Assembly (NCBI GenBank): GCA_965199585.1
Contig: CBDASI010000002.1
Location: forward strand, 434,001 to 498,000
Direction: 5' to 3'
Source: JAVVHH01 sp965199585
Lineage (GTDB): Bacteria > Pseudomonadota > Alphaproteobacteria > Acetobacterales > Acetobacteraceae
Length of the DNA: 64,000 nt
Shown piece after piece: positions 28,336 to 37,699 of this stretch. The notes beneath the pieces were generated by a model, which was not told the DNA's origin, searched no databases, and saw only the letters and a program-made list of their open reading frames with translations. Within the stretch, counting starts at the first letter, position 1. Each line of letters opens with the position of its first letter. Both the position numbers and the translations under genes were made by a program.

Positions 28336-28455
28336 GTCGATCCGGCGCTGCTGGACGGGCACCGCTAGCCCCCTCCCCGCTGAGCCCGGCTCACCTGATC
28401 GCCGATCTTGGCTTCGGGCCGGCCTGAGACATGGCTCGGGCTCTGGCATTCTATC

Positions 28456-29352
28456 TCAAGACGGAACCCGCAGTTGCGCGGCGCTGACCGCCGCGATCTC
28501 CGCCCGCGTCGCGACCCAGACATCGCGGCCGCGCCGGTGCAGATCCGCAAGGATCGCCTCCACCGCGCGGAACCGGGCTGGGCGACCGCAGATGCGGAGG
28601 TGAAAGCCGATGCTCAACGTGCGGGGTGGGCCACGACGGCCCTCGTAGATCAGTTGGTCGAGAGCCGAGGCGACGTAGCCGGAGAAGTCCTCCGGCTGCA
28701 CGAAGCCGTTCGGGTGAAAGAATTTCATGTCGTTACTGTCGAGCGCGTAGGGGAGCACGAGCAGGCCGGTCTCGAAGCAGAGATACGGTAGATCGTCGTC
28801 GAAGGCGTTGCTGTCGTAGCTGTAGCCCGCCTCGCGAAGCAGCCGCCGGGTATACGGGCTCGCACTGCCACGACAGAAATACCCGGTCGGCCGGGTGCCG
28901 GTGGCGTGCTCGATGGCGTCGGTCGCGCGACGGATCGCCTCGCGCTCCTCCTCGAGGCTGCCGTAATCGGCGTTCGGGCGCCACAACCAGCCATGGCAGC
29001 CGGCCTCGTGGCCGCGCCGCACCACCTCACGGGCGAGCTCCGGCGTGCGCTCCACCGCGCGGCCGCACATCCAGAACGTAGCGTGCATTCCGGCGCGGTC
29101 GAACGCGTCCAGGAAGCGCGGCAGCCCGGCCCGAAGCCCATAGACGAAAATCTGTTCCATGCCGATGTCGCGGCGACCCGGCGCCACCACGCTGATGACT
29201 TCGCCCATCCGCTCGTTCTCGGCATCTCCTGCCTCGACCGAAAGCTCGGCACCCTCCTCGTAGTTGATGACCAGCGACACGGCCACCGCCGCATCCCCGG
29301 GCCAGCGCAGTATCGGCGGTGAGAAGCCGTAGCCGACGAGGTCTCGGCTCAC
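28456..29352 (-). CDS. polysaccharide deacetylase-family protein, PuuE allantoinase-like
   Basis: The start is a GTG at 29352 overlapping the stop of the upstream permease gene (GTGA), giving 298 residues; a longer open frame is only a shadow. The NodB-fold protein has YGFSPPILRWPGDAAVAVS then INYEEGAE, where classic deacetylases have TFDDGP, and HEAGCHGWLW as the histidine motif. This is the pattern of PuuE-type allantoinases and related cofactor-poor amide hydrolases, not of chitin deacetylases. FRGSASPY is present as CRGSASPYTRR. As the last gene of a polyamine-type import operon, it probably hydrolyses the imported amide or ureide in the cytoplasm. Confidence 0.85.
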   Translation of the reverse strand: MSRDLVGYGFSPPILRWPGDAAVAVSLVINYEEGAELSVEAGDAENERMGEVISVVAPGRRDIGMEQIFVYGLRAGLPRFLDAFDRAGMHATFWMCGRAVERTPELAREVVRRGHEAGCHGWLWRPNADYGSLEEEREAIRRATDAIEHATGTRPTGYFCRGSASPYTRRLLREAGYSYDSNAFDDDLPYLCFETGLLVLPYALDSNDMKFFHPNGFVQPEDFSGYVASALDQLIYEGRRGPPRTLSIGFHLRICGRPARFRAVEAILADLHRRGRDVWVATRAEIAAVSAAQLRVPS

Positions 29353-30185
29353 TGGCTGAGCCGCCGCGTCAACCCGGACACGCGGTCCATCAACAGCAAC
29401 ACGATGAACGAGAGCCCGACCAGGAGCCCGGAGATCGCGGCTACGCGCACGTCGAGCGAGTTCTCCATCATGCCCCACATCCGGATCGGCAGCATGTCCG
29501 TCTGCGCCGAGCCGAGGAACAACGACACCGGCACGTTGTCGACCGACGACATGAAGGCCAAAAACGCGCCGGCCAACAAGCCGGAGCGCAACGCCGGCAA
29601 CACCACGCGGCGGAACGTCATCCAGCGCGACGCCCCCAACACGGACGACGCGTCGAGCCAGGCCGGCTCCAACCCCGTGGCCGCCGCGATGGCGCTGCGC
29701 AGCACGTAGGGCGTCACGACGATGCCGTGTGCGAGCGCCAACAATGGCAGCGACGGGGTAAACCCCAGCCATGACGTGAACATCAGCGCCGCCAGCCCGA
29801 ACGCGATGCCCGGGAGGATCAGAGGCAGCATGAAGCCGCCATCGGCCCAACGCGCCCAGTGCGCCGGGTTGCGTGCGATACCCAGCGCCGCCGCCGTCGC
29901 CAACACGGTCGCGAACGCCGCCGCCAGCACGGCGACAACCACGCTGTTCAGCGCGGCTACGTGGATGATGTGCGATCGCGCCGGATCGAACAGCTCGGCA
30001 TACCAGTGCAGCGTGTAGCCCGGCGGTGGGAAGCGCAGCGCCGCCGAGGTGGAGAAGCTGGTCAGCACGATCACCAGCACTGGCCCAATCAACACCACCA
30101 GCGCCAGCGCCGCCAACACGACGATGAAGGCCGCCAGCGGCAGGTCGCCACCACGCATCCGCCATCCGCTACGCATGCGCGCCAC
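29349..30185 (-). CDS. polyamine/ferric-type ABC transporter permease (PotC class)
   Basis: The 278-residue protein has six hydrophobic segments. The PotC-class motifs are PPPGYTLHWYAELFD near residue 54 and the ATPase loop ASSVLGASRWMTFRRVVLPAL near 180. It ends in a short basic tail. It overlaps the PotB-class gene by 17 bases and the deacetylase gene by 4. It should form the second half of the channel for the binding protein at 31.0-32.0 kb. Confidence 0.9.
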   Translation of the reverse strand: MARMRSGWRMRGGDLPLAAFIVVLAALALVVLIGPVLVIVLTSFSTSAALRFPPPGYTLHWYAELFDPARSHIIHVAALNSVVVAVLAAAFATVLATAAALGIARNPAHWARWADGGFMLPLILPGIAFGLAALMFTSWLGFTPSLPLLALAHGIVVTPYVLRSAIAAATGLEPAWLDASSVLGASRWMTFRRVVLPALRSGLLAGAFLAFMSSVDNVPVSLFLGSAQTDMLPIRMWGMMENSLDVRVAAISGLLVGLSFIVLLLMDRVSGLTRRLSQ

Positions 30186-30999
30186 GCCCGAGCCGGCCCA
30201 CGAGCGTCACCACAAGCAACACCGCCCCCATCAGCAATAGCGCGATCGCCGCTGCCAACGGCCAATCGAAAGTCAACATCGCTTGCTGCCACACCAGCGC
30301 CGGCAGATACACCAACCGGCCGCCGCCGATGATGCTCTGCGAGATGAACGCGGTCGATGACGACGCGAAGGCCAGGCTGCCGCCGGCGACCAGCCCGGGC
30401 AACGCCGCCGGTAGCACGACCCGGCGCAGGGTCCGCCCTAACGACGCGCCCAACACTGCCGAGGCATCCAGCAGCGCTGGGTCGAGCCGTCCGAGCGCGG
30501 ACATCAGCGGCAGCAGGATCAGCGGCATCTCGATCTGCGCCAACGCCAGGATCAGCCCGGGCTCGGTCTGCAGCAACTGCACGGGCCCGCTCGCCAAGCC
30601 AGTCGCCTGCAGCATCGTGCTCAGAACACCCTCGCGACCAAGGATGGCGATCCAGGCGAAGCTGCGCACCACGACGGAGGTCAGCAAAGGCAGGATCGCG
30701 GCGATCAGGATGACTTGGCGCAGCCGCGGCCCCGCGACCATGTGCACCAGCGCCAGCGGGATCGCGAGGCAGGAGGTCGCCAGCACCGTCAGCCCACCGA
30801 GCTTCACGGTGTTGGCCAAGGCCCGCCAGTCGAACGGGTCGCCCAACAGATCCGCCCAAGCCCGCAGGCTGAACGAATGCAGCGTCTCGTCGGTGGCGAA
30901 CGACGTCGCTGCCAGTAGCAGCAGCGGTGCGGCAAACAGCATCAGGTGCGCCAAGGCCAGCGGCAGGACCAGCAACGCCGGGCCCGACAAAGGAGGCAT
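30169..30999 (-). CDS. polyamine/ferric-type ABC transporter permease (PotB class)
   Basis: The 276-residue inner-membrane permease starts with one hydrophobic helix (LLVLPLALAHLMLFAAPLLLL). It carries LHSFSLRAWADLLGDPFDWRAL and the coupling loop LLDASAVLGASLGRTLRRVVLP near residues 172-193. The PotB/PotC arrangement is the polyamine/sulfate-type importer. It starts 4 bases after the stop of the binding protein gene, consistent with one transcript. Confidence 0.9.
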   Translation of the reverse strand: MPPLSGPALLVLPLALAHLMLFAAPLLLLAATSFATDETLHSFSLRAWADLLGDPFDWRALANTVKLGGLTVLATSCLAIPLALVHMVAGPRLRQVILIAAILPLLTSVVVRSFAWIAILGREGVLSTMLQATGLASGPVQLLQTEPGLILALAQIEMPLILLPLMSALGRLDPALLDASAVLGASLGRTLRRVVLPAALPGLVAGGSLAFASSSTAFISQSIIGGGRLVYLPALVWQQAMLTFDWPLAAAIALLLMGAVLLVVTLVGRLGRGAHA

Positions 31000-31003
31000 G
31001 GGC

Positions 31004-32023
31004 TTACTTCGTCATTTCCTTGTTGAAGCGGTCGATCCACTTCGCCCGCAGCGGATTGATCTTGCTCCAGTCGTAGGTGTTGAACTTGTCGATGTCGGCG
31101 AGGCTCTTCATCGGCACGTTCGGCCCGGGATCGACGTCCTTGTTCACGGGCGTCAAATAATAGGGTGTTTTCGCCAAGGCATCCTGGACGGGCGTCGATA
31201 GCACGGTGTCGAGATACTCGTAGGCCTGATCGACGTTCTTGGCGCCTCTGGCAACATGCATGGTCGTCACGAAGGCGGACGCGCCGGTGTCCGGCACGAC
31301 GAACTCGATGTCGACGCCGCGGGCCTGCAGCGCCGTCACCGTCTGCGTGTTGATATACATGAGGTCGACCTGGCCTTGCTGGAACAGGCCCGGCAGCGCC
31401 GCCGGCGTGGCGACGGCGGCGACTTTCGGCAGGATCTTGGCGATTTCGGCGAACGCCGGGTCGACGTCGGTTTCCGAGCCGCCATAGGCCTTGGCGATCT
31501 CGATCATGCACATGGTGCCGAACGTCGTCTGGAAGCCGCTGAGCCCGAGATGGGACGCGAACTCCGGCTTGAACAAGTCTTTCCAGCCGGTGGGCTTGGG
31601 GATCTTCTTCGGGTTGTAGGCGATGCCCACGACCTGTGCGGCGACGGCGATGCCGTATTTGTCGAGCAGGGAGGCCGGGATCTTGTCGGCGTTCTTGAGG
31701 CGCTTTGAATCGAACGGCTCGAAGAGATTATAGTCGATCCCCGAGGCGCGAGGGCCGGGATCGAGCAGGAACACGTCGAAGGACGGGTTGCCGCGGGCAG
31801 CACGAGCCTTGGCGATCTCGTCGACTGCGAACAGGGCCTCGAATGCGACATCGGTTTTGGCGTTGGCCTTGAGCGCAGGCAGCACGACCGCGCGGTAGGC
31901 GTCTTCCCAGGCGCCGGGATAGATCGCCGCGGTCAGGCTGCCGGCGGCACGGGCCTGACGATCGGCGAGCAAGGTGGCAGCGCCAAGCGAGGCGCCGAGT
32001 AGGAAACGGCGGGTGTGGAACAT
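31004..32023 (-). CDS. ABC transporter substrate-binding protein, PotD-like (family 1/6)
   Basis: The 339-residue protein has a twin-arginine-like leader (HTRRFLLGASLGAA) cleaved near ARAAG. The mature protein resembles PotD/FbpA-like binding proteins: TAAIYPGAWEDAYRAVVLPAL at 32-52, DVFLLDPG near 83, VGIAYNPKKIPKPTGWKDLFKPEF near 133-156 and VDLMYINTQTVTALQ. The ATG lies 2 bases after the ATPase stop, with GGAGGT overlapping that stop. The ligand could be a polyamine, amide or ureide, but no ligand residues can be assigned. Confidence 0.88.
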   Translation of the reverse strand: MFHTRRFLLGASLGAATLLADRQARAAGSLTAAIYPGAWEDAYRAVVLPALKANAKTDVAFEALFAVDEIAKARAARGNPSFDVFLLDPGPRASGIDYNLFEPFDSKRLKNADKIPASLLDKYGIAVAAQVVGIAYNPKKIPKPTGWKDLFKPEFASHLGLSGFQTTFGTMCMIEIAKAYGGSETDVDPAFAEIAKILPKVAAVATPAALPGLFQQGQVDLMYINTQTVTALQARGVDIEFVVPDTGASAFVTTMHVARGAKNVDQAYEYLDTVLSTPVQDALAKTPYYLTPVNKDVDPGPNVPMKSLADIDKFNTYDWSKINPLRAKWIDRFNKEMTK

Positions 32024-32025
32024 CG

Positions 32026-33135
32026 CTAACCTCCGGACGGGGTGGATGGGAAGACGGATGGCTGCGCCGATGGCGATAGGCCGACATAGACCGTGCCCGG
32101 CGGACGGATGTCGGTCGCGCGTGCTTCGGTGACCTTCATCGCCAGGTCGCCGACGCCGACATCGTGGACGACCATACCGCCGATCGGCGCGGATTGACGC
32201 AGCATGGCCGGCAACCGGTCGGGTGCCGGGTCGTCGAACAGAAGGAGGTGCTCGGGCCGGGCGGACACGACCACGCCGGCTTCGCGCTCGAGACCGAAGC
32301 GGTTATTCACGGCGATGCGGGCGCCGCCGTCCAGGATCACCTCGCAGACGCCGCCGCCGACGGCGTCGATGCGGCCGGGGATCTCGACGCTGGCGCCGAC
32401 GAAACCGGCCACGAACCGATTGGCCGGCGCATCGTAGACCGTCGCCGGCGGGCCGAGTTGCTCCAGCCGCCCGACCCGCATCACGGCCATCCGGTCCGCC
32501 ATGCTCATCGCCTCGTCCTGATCGTGCGTCACCATCACCGCGGTCAGCCCGAGCCGGCGCTGTAGCCGCTTGATCTCGAGCTGCAGATCCAGCCGGAGTG
32601 CGCGGTCCAGAGCCGCGAATGGCTCATCGAGCAGCAACACCGCCGGCTCCGTGACGATGGCGCGGGCCAGCGACACGCGCTGCTGCTGGCCACCCGAAAG
32701 CTGGCTGGGGCGGCGGCTGGCGAACCGGCCCATCTGCACCGCCTCGAGCGCGCTGGCGACCCGCGGGCCGATTTCGTGGCGCGCCACTCCGCGCGCCTGC
32801 AGCCCGTAAGCGACGTTCTCCGCCACGTTCATGTTGGGAAACAGCGCGTAGTTCTGGAACACCATGCCGACCCGGCGCCGACCCGGTGGCAGATGATCGA
32901 CCGGCGCACGGTCGAAGCAGATCCGCCCGGACGCTGGCCGGATGAACCCGGCAACCGCGCGCAACAGGGTCGTCTTACCGCATCCTGACGGACCCAGAAG
33001 TGCGACGAGTTCGCCGGGTTCGACCCCAAGCGTGACCTGATCGACGATCGTCGTCGTGCCATATGCCAGCGTCACCGCCTCGATATCGAGCCGATGTCCG
33101 CCGCGTGTATCAATGTCCGGCACGCCTGCATCCAT
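32026..33135 (-). CDS. polyamine/ferric-type ABC transporter ATP-binding protein (PotA class)
   Basis: From the ATG at 33135 the product has 369 residues; the open frame runs further upstream without support. Walker A is GPSGCGKTT (48-56), with FQNYALFPNMNV, signature LSGGQQQR, Walker B VLLLDEPFAALD, and a C-terminal TOBE region (SARPEHLLLF). It is the first gene of cluster P and supplies its ATPase. A dyad lies 5 bases ahead of the start, and no good ribosome site is visible. Confidence 0.9.
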   Translation of the reverse strand: MDAGVPDIDTRGGHRLDIEAVTLAYGTTTIVDQVTLGVEPGELVALLGPSGCGKTTLLRAVAGFIRPASGRICFDRAPVDHLPPGRRRVGMVFQNYALFPNMNVAENVAYGLQARGVARHEIGPRVASALEAVQMGRFASRRPSQLSGGQQQRVSLARAIVTEPAVLLLDEPFAALDRALRLDLQLEIKRLQRRLGLTAVMVTHDQDEAMSMADRMAVMRVGRLEQLGPPATVYDAPANRFVAGFVGASVEIPGRIDAVGGGVCEVILDGGARIAVNNRFGLEREAGVVVSARPEHLLLFDDPAPDRLPAMLRQSAPIGGMVVHDVGVGDLAMKVTEARATDIRPPGTVYVGLSPSAQPSVFPSTPSGG

Positions 33136-33139
33136 GAAG

Positions 33140-33158
33140 ATGCACTTGCAAGGTGCAT
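33140..33158. promoter_or_regulatory. dyad immediately upstream of the PotA-class gene
   Basis: ATGCAC at 33140-33145 and GTGCAT at 33153-33158 form a perfect inverted repeat around TTGCAAG. It is 5 bases from the start codon of cluster P, where a repressor would block transcription or initiation. No regulator gene is linked. Confidence 0.35.
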
Positions 33159-33268
33159 GCCAGTTCAGCGGAGTCCGGAGTCCGGCGAGGGCCGCGCCAT
33201 ATCCCGAGAGTTCTCGTCCTACCGGGCATCCGCTCGCGCGCGCTGATCGCGGCGAGCCATCGCAGAAG

Positions 33269-34639
33269 TCAGAACGACACGCCGCGGCCGGTGCGCAGCA
33301 CGCTCGATAGGCAGGCCAACACCGAGAAGGCCGCGGCGACACAAAGCGCCGCCGTGGTCGCACCGGTCGCGAACAGCCCGAAGATCAATGCGACCAGCGC
33401 CACGCCGCTGGTCTGGCCGAGCAGCCGGCTGGTGGCTTGCATGCCGCTGGCGCCGCCCGCTCGCGAGGCCGGCGCCGCGGCGATGATGGTTTTGTTGTTG
33501 GGCGAGTTGAACAGACCGAAGCCGACCCCGCACAGCGACATTCGCCAGGCAATGTCCCACAAGGCCGGCTGGTCCGGCAGGAAGGCGAGCAACAGCAATC
33601 CGGCCACCATCAACGCCTGCCCAAGTCCACCCAGCAGCCCGGGCGAGAACTTGTCCGCGAGCCGCCCCGCAACGGGCGCTACCAGCATCACCGTCACCGG
33701 CCACGGCGTCATCAACAGTCCGGTTTCGCCCCGCCCGAACCCGAGCCCGCGCTCGAGGTAGAAGGGCAGCGTGACGAACGCCATGCTCTGCGCGGCGAAC
33801 GAAAACGTCGACGCCGCGACCGACAACGCGAAGATCGGCCGTCGCAGCAGGTCGACCGGCAGCAGCGGATTGGAACGCGAGACCTGACGCTTGACCAGCA
33901 CGAACCCGGCAATCAAGCCGGCAAGCAACTCGAGCACCGCATAAAGCGGGCTGCCGCCATGGCCGAAGGCTTCGACGCCACTGATGAACAAGCCAAAGGT
34001 CAGCGCGTTCAGCGCCGCACTGCCCCAATCGAACCGGTGCGACGCGCGCGGCGTGAACGGCAAGGTCTTGGCGCCGAGGATCAGGATCAGCGCCCCCAGC
34101 GGCACGTTGACGGCGAACAGCCATTGCCATCCGGCCACCGACAGGATCGCCGCCGCCACGCTCGGCCCCAGCGCGGACGACGCCGAACCGACCATCACGT
34201 TCACCCCGAAGCCGCGCCCCAACAGCGCCCGCGGATAGATGAACCGCACCAGAGCGCTGTTGACGCTCATCAACCCGGCCGCACCGAACCCCTGCGCCAC
34301 GCGCGCGATGGTCAGTTCGGTCAGCGAGTGCGACAGCGCGCAGGCCAGCGAGGCCACGGTGAACAGCGCCACCCCGATCCGGTAGACCCGGCGATAGCCG
34401 ACAATCTCGCCCAATGCCGCCAGCGGCAGCAGCGAGATGGTGACGGCGAGCTGGTAGGCGTTGACCACCCAGATCGACTGTGACGCCGAGACGTTGAACT
34501 CGGCCGCCAGCGTCGGCAGCGCGAGATTGGCGATCGAGCCATCGAGCACGGCCATCATGAGGCCGAGCGCCGTCGTGACGATCGCCCAGGTCCGCGCCGG
34601 CTCCGGCAGCCCGTCTTGTTCGGCCATTTTCACGGTCAC
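33269..34639 (-). CDS. MFS transporter, DHA2 (14-helix drug:H+ antiporter) family
   Basis: The 456-residue protein has about fourteen membrane segments. TM1 reads LGLMMAVLDGSIANLALPTLAAEF, the DHA2 signature with an acidic residue in helix 1. ALGEIVGYRRVYRIGVALF is motif A, and RVAQGFGAAGLMSVN is the motif B/C region. Such proteins export amphipathic compounds in exchange for protons. It is the last gene of the cluster B operon, overlapping the dipeptidase gene by 4 bases, so it may export a product or toxic side compound of the peptide or amide imported by that operon. Confidence 0.88.
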   Translation of the reverse strand: MTVKMAEQDGLPEPARTWAIVTTALGLMMAVLDGSIANLALPTLAAEFNVSASQSIWVVNAYQLAVTISLLPLAALGEIVGYRRVYRIGVALFTVASLACALSHSLTELTIARVAQGFGAAGLMSVNSALVRFIYPRALLGRGFGVNVMVGSASSALGPSVAAAILSVAGWQWLFAVNVPLGALILILGAKTLPFTPRASHRFDWGSAALNALTFGLFISGVEAFGHGGSPLYAVLELLAGLIAGFVLVKRQVSRSNPLLPVDLLRRPIFALSVAASTFSFAAQSMAFVTLPFYLERGLGFGRGETGLLMTPWPVTVMLVAPVAGRLADKFSPGLLGGLGQALMVAGLLLLAFLPDQPALWDIAWRMSLCGVGFGLFNSPNNKTIIAAAPASRAGGASGMQATSRLLGQTSGVALVALIFGLFATGATTAALCVAAAFSVLACLSSVLRTGRGVSF

Positions 34640-36003
34640 GCGCGAGCCGCTTCCTCGAACAGCTCGGTCCAGGCGCGGAGACCGTCGTCGAACGAGCTGA
34701 GGCGGAAAAACTCGTTGGGCGCATGGATCTGCTCGTCGGCGATCGCATAGGACAGCGTGACCGTCTCGAGCCCCAGGATCCGCTTGACCATCGGCGACAC
34801 CGGCAGCGTGCCCCCGATCCCGACGCGGACCGGCTTCTGCCCGTGGACCCGCTCGATGACGCGCTCGACGGCGGCCAGGAAGCGGTCGTCCTCCGGCACG
34901 GCGTAGGCCGGCGTTCCGTCGCGCGAGCGGTCAATGGTGAGGTCGGCATAGGCGGGACAATTTGCGTGGAGATGGCGCGCTACGGCGTCGAAGACATGGT
35001 CGGGCTCTTGGCCGGGTCCGAGGCGGGAGGTGAGCTTGGCATGCGCCTCGGACGGGATCACCGTCTTGCCGCCTGGGCCGGTATAGCCGCCCCACATGCC
35101 GTTGATCTCCAGCGTCGGTCGCAACCAGATGCTTTCCAGCAAGCGGACGCCGGGCTCCATGGCGCCGGGTCGGGCGCCGATCTCGGCGAAGAACGCGGCC
35201 TCGTCAAAACCGAGCGCCTCCATGCCGGCGATGTCCGCATTGCCGGGTGATCGCAAGCCACGGTGAAAGCCGCCCACCGCGACCCGGTTGTGCTCGTCAT
35301 GCAGCGTCGCCAGCAGACGCGCGAGGACGCCCGCGGCGTTGCCGACCGGGCCGCCATAACGGCCGGAGTGGAGGTCCCGCGACGCGGTGCGCACGCTGAC
35401 CTCCATGCTGAGATTGCCGCGGCTGTTCACGTTCACGCTCGGCCGGCCCGGCCGCCACCGTCCACCATCGGCCGAGATCAAGACGTCGGCCGCAAGCAAG
35501 TCTCGGTAGCGGTCGAGGATGACGGGTAGCGTGCGGCTGCCGATCTCCTCCTCCCCCTCGAGCAGGAACTTCACATTAACCGGCAGCGACCCGGCCGTCG
35601 CCAGCCACGCCTCGGCCGCCGACACTGCGATCCAGAGCGGCGACTTGTCGTCGGAGGCACCGCGCGCGACGATGCGCCCGTCGATGATCGTCGGCTCGAA
35701 CGGGGGCGAGTGCCATTGCTCGACCGGGTCCGGCGGCTGCACGTCGTAATGGCCGTAGACCAGCAGCGTCGGTGCGCCTGGCGCGCCGAGCCACGCGCCG
35801 TAGACGGCCTTGTGCCCACCACCGTCGAGCAGTTGGACGTCGCGCATCCCGATCCGCTCGAGCCGCGCCCGCACAATCTCGGCAGCGTCGGCGATACCGG
35901 CCGCGTAGGTCGGATCGGTCGAGACGCTCGGGGCGCGGATGAAGTCCAGCAGTTCGTCGAGCAGGCGGGTCCGGTGCTCGGCAAGCCAATTCTTGATGTT
36001 CAT
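34636..36003 (-). CDS. M20 family metallopeptidase (carnosinase-like dipeptidase)
   Basis: The 455-residue cytoplasmic enzyme starts at ATG 36003; an upstream open stretch is a shadow. The dizinc M20 ligands are visible: VYGHYDVQPPD with His85 and Asp87, GASDDKSP with the bridging Asp118, EGEEEIGS with catalytic Glu152 and metal Glu153, and the late HAPNEFF His. It has the full lid domain (residues about 190-350), as in CNDP-type dipeptidases. It should split dipeptides or N-acylated amino acids imported by the cluster B transporter. It overlaps the MFS gene and lies 71 bases after a second binding protein gene. Confidence 0.92.
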   Translation of the reverse strand: MNIKNWLAEHRTRLLDELLDFIRAPSVSTDPTYAAGIADAAEIVRARLERIGMRDVQLLDGGGHKAVYGAWLGAPGAPTLLVYGHYDVQPPDPVEQWHSPPFEPTIIDGRIVARGASDDKSPLWIAVSAAEAWLATAGSLPVNVKFLLEGEEEIGSRTLPVILDRYRDLLAADVLISADGGRWRPGRPSVNVNSRGNLSMEVSVRTASRDLHSGRYGGPVGNAAGVLARLLATLHDEHNRVAVGGFHRGLRSPGNADIAGMEALGFDEAAFFAEIGARPGAMEPGVRLLESIWLRPTLEINGMWGGYTGPGGKTVIPSEAHAKLTSRLGPGQEPDHVFDAVARHLHANCPAYADLTIDRSRDGTPAYAVPEDDRFLAAVERVIERVHGQKPVRVGIGGTLPVSPMVKRILGLETVTLSYAIADEQIHAPNEFFRLSSFDDGLRAWTELFEEAARA

Positions 36004-36074
36004 GCAGCGGTCGATTCCACGGTATCCAACGAGTTCAGAGAAGGCACTGGCGCATGCTCGCTCCACAACGGCTG

Positions 36075-37658
36075 TCAGATCTCCTTTTTCACGTTCCACA
36101 TGAGCGGCAGTCCCTTCAGCACTCCACTCAGTGACTTCCGATAGGCAGTCGGCTGATAATACTCGCCGGTCGGCAGATACGGGACATCTTGGAATGCCTG
36201 CTGCTGGATCTGTACCGCGATGGCTTTTTGCGCCGCCAGATCCGGTGCCTGAAACCATGTGTCGCGCAGCTGCTCGAGTTGTGGAGAGTTGCACCAGCCG
36301 AACCAGCCAGCCTCTCCATTGCCGCGCAATCCGAGATGCGTCGCCGGCGTGAACTGGTCCACGCCGAAGAAGCTGGTGAAGAACACGCTCCACCCGCCCT
36401 GGTCGATCGGCGCCTTGCTGGCGCGGCGCTGGATCACCGAGCCCCAATCCGTGCTGACCACGTCCACGTTGATCCCGGCCTGCTTGAGCATGTCGGCCCC
36501 CACCTCGCCGATGGCCTGCAACGCCGGCAGGTCGGTGGCGACCAATACGACGGCGCGCTCGCCCTTATAGCCGGCCGCGGCGAGATCCGCTTTGACGCGG
36601 CTCATGTCGCGCTTGCCCTCGAACACGGACACGCCCGCATCGTTGGCCAGCGGCGAGGTCGCCGCGAAGAAGCCGACATCGTCTTTCCAAAGCGAGCGGT
36701 CTGACCCAGCCACGGCCTGCATGAAGTCGGCCTGATCGACCGCCCCCAGCAGCGCACGACGGATCGCCGGATTGTTGAACGGCGGCTGTAGATGATTGAA
36801 CCGGAGCATGCCGGGTAGTCCCGACGGATCGAGCATGTCGATGGTCAGGCCGGCGTTTCGCCTCGCGGTTCCGAGCAGGTCGAGCGACGGCTCCTGCCAC
36901 CAGTCGACCTGGCCCTGCTGCAACGCCGCCAGCGCGGTCGCCGGGTCGGGGATCGCGCCCCATTCGACGCGGTCGAGATAGGCGATCTTCGGCCCGGCGG
37001 TGCAACTCGGCGTGCCGCCCGGTCGCGGCACGTAACCCTCGAACCGCGTGTAGACGCTGAGCGCCCCCGGAACCCGCTCGGCCGCGACGAAGCGGAACGG
37101 ACCGCTGCCGACCATCTCGTTGAGCGGCTTGAAGGCGTCGGTGCTGGCCAGCCGCTCCGGCATGATCGCGCACATGATGCCGGCCACCTTGCCCAGCGCA
37201 TCCGGCAGCAAGGGGAACGGGCGCTTGAGACGGAACACGATGGTCTTGTCGTCGGCGGCCGAGAGCTCGTCGGTGGCGGCCATCAGCGCCTGACCGAACG
37301 CGTCGCGTTTGCCCCAGCGATTGATGCTCGCCACGCAATCCCGCGCCAGCACGGGTGTGGCGTCGTGGAATTTGAGGCCGTCGCGCAAGGTCAGCCGCCA
37401 CGTCTTGCCGTCGGGCTCGGTGGTGAAGCCGTCCACCATCTGCGGCTGCGCCTTGAAGGCGGCGTCCTGCCCGAACAGCGTGTCGAACACGACGAAGCCG
37501 TGATTGCGCGAGATGTACGCACTGGTCACGACGGGATCGAGCAGCGGGACGTCGATCTGCGGTACGAATTTCAGCGTCTTCGCACTCTGTGACCGAGCCA
37601 CATGCGGGGCGGCAAGCACGACTGCACCGGTGGCGAGTAGGGTCCGACGTCTCAGCAT
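36075..37658 (-). CDS. family-5 ABC transporter substrate-binding protein (second one in cluster B)
   Basis: Starting at ATG 37658, the product has 527 residues with an RRR-containing leader (MLRRRTLLATGAVVLAAP) cleaved near ARSQS. SBP_bac_5 motifs are LRDGLKFHDATPVLARDCVASINRW near 92-116, VGSGPFRFVAAERV near 180 and the PAIRRALLGAVDQADFM region. It is periplasmic. It lies between the hydantoinase gene and the dipeptidase gene, far from the permease genes. It probably offers the same transporter an alternative ligand. Confidence 0.9.
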   Translation of the reverse strand: MLRRRTLLATGAVVLAAPHVARSQSAKTLKFVPQIDVPLLDPVVTSAYISRNHGFVVFDTLFGQDAAFKAQPQMVDGFTTEPDGKTWRLTLRDGLKFHDATPVLARDCVASINRWGKRDAFGQALMAATDELSAADDKTIVFRLKRPFPLLPDALGKVAGIMCAIMPERLASTDAFKPLNEMVGSGPFRFVAAERVPGALSVYTRFEGYVPRPGGTPSCTAGPKIAYLDRVEWGAIPDPATALAALQQGQVDWWQEPSLDLLGTARRNAGLTIDMLDPSGLPGMLRFNHLQPPFNNPAIRRALLGAVDQADFMQAVAGSDRSLWKDDVGFFAATSPLANDAGVSVFEGKRDMSRVKADLAAAGYKGERAVVLVATDLPALQAIGEVGADMLKQAGINVDVVSTDWGSVIQRRASKAPIDQGGWSVFFTSFFGVDQFTPATHLGLRGNGEAGWFGWCNSPQLEQLRDTWFQAPDLAAQKAIAVQIQQQAFQDVPYLPTGEYYQPTAYRKSLSGVLKGLPLMWNVKKEI

Positions 37659-37699
37659 GGGCAGGTCTCGCGTTGAAGCTGGAAAGTGACCCGCAACAA

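Noticed and set aside
28336..28455. Possible terminator between the convergent cluster A and cluster P ends
   Set aside because: Only short imperfect stems and no T-run were seen.
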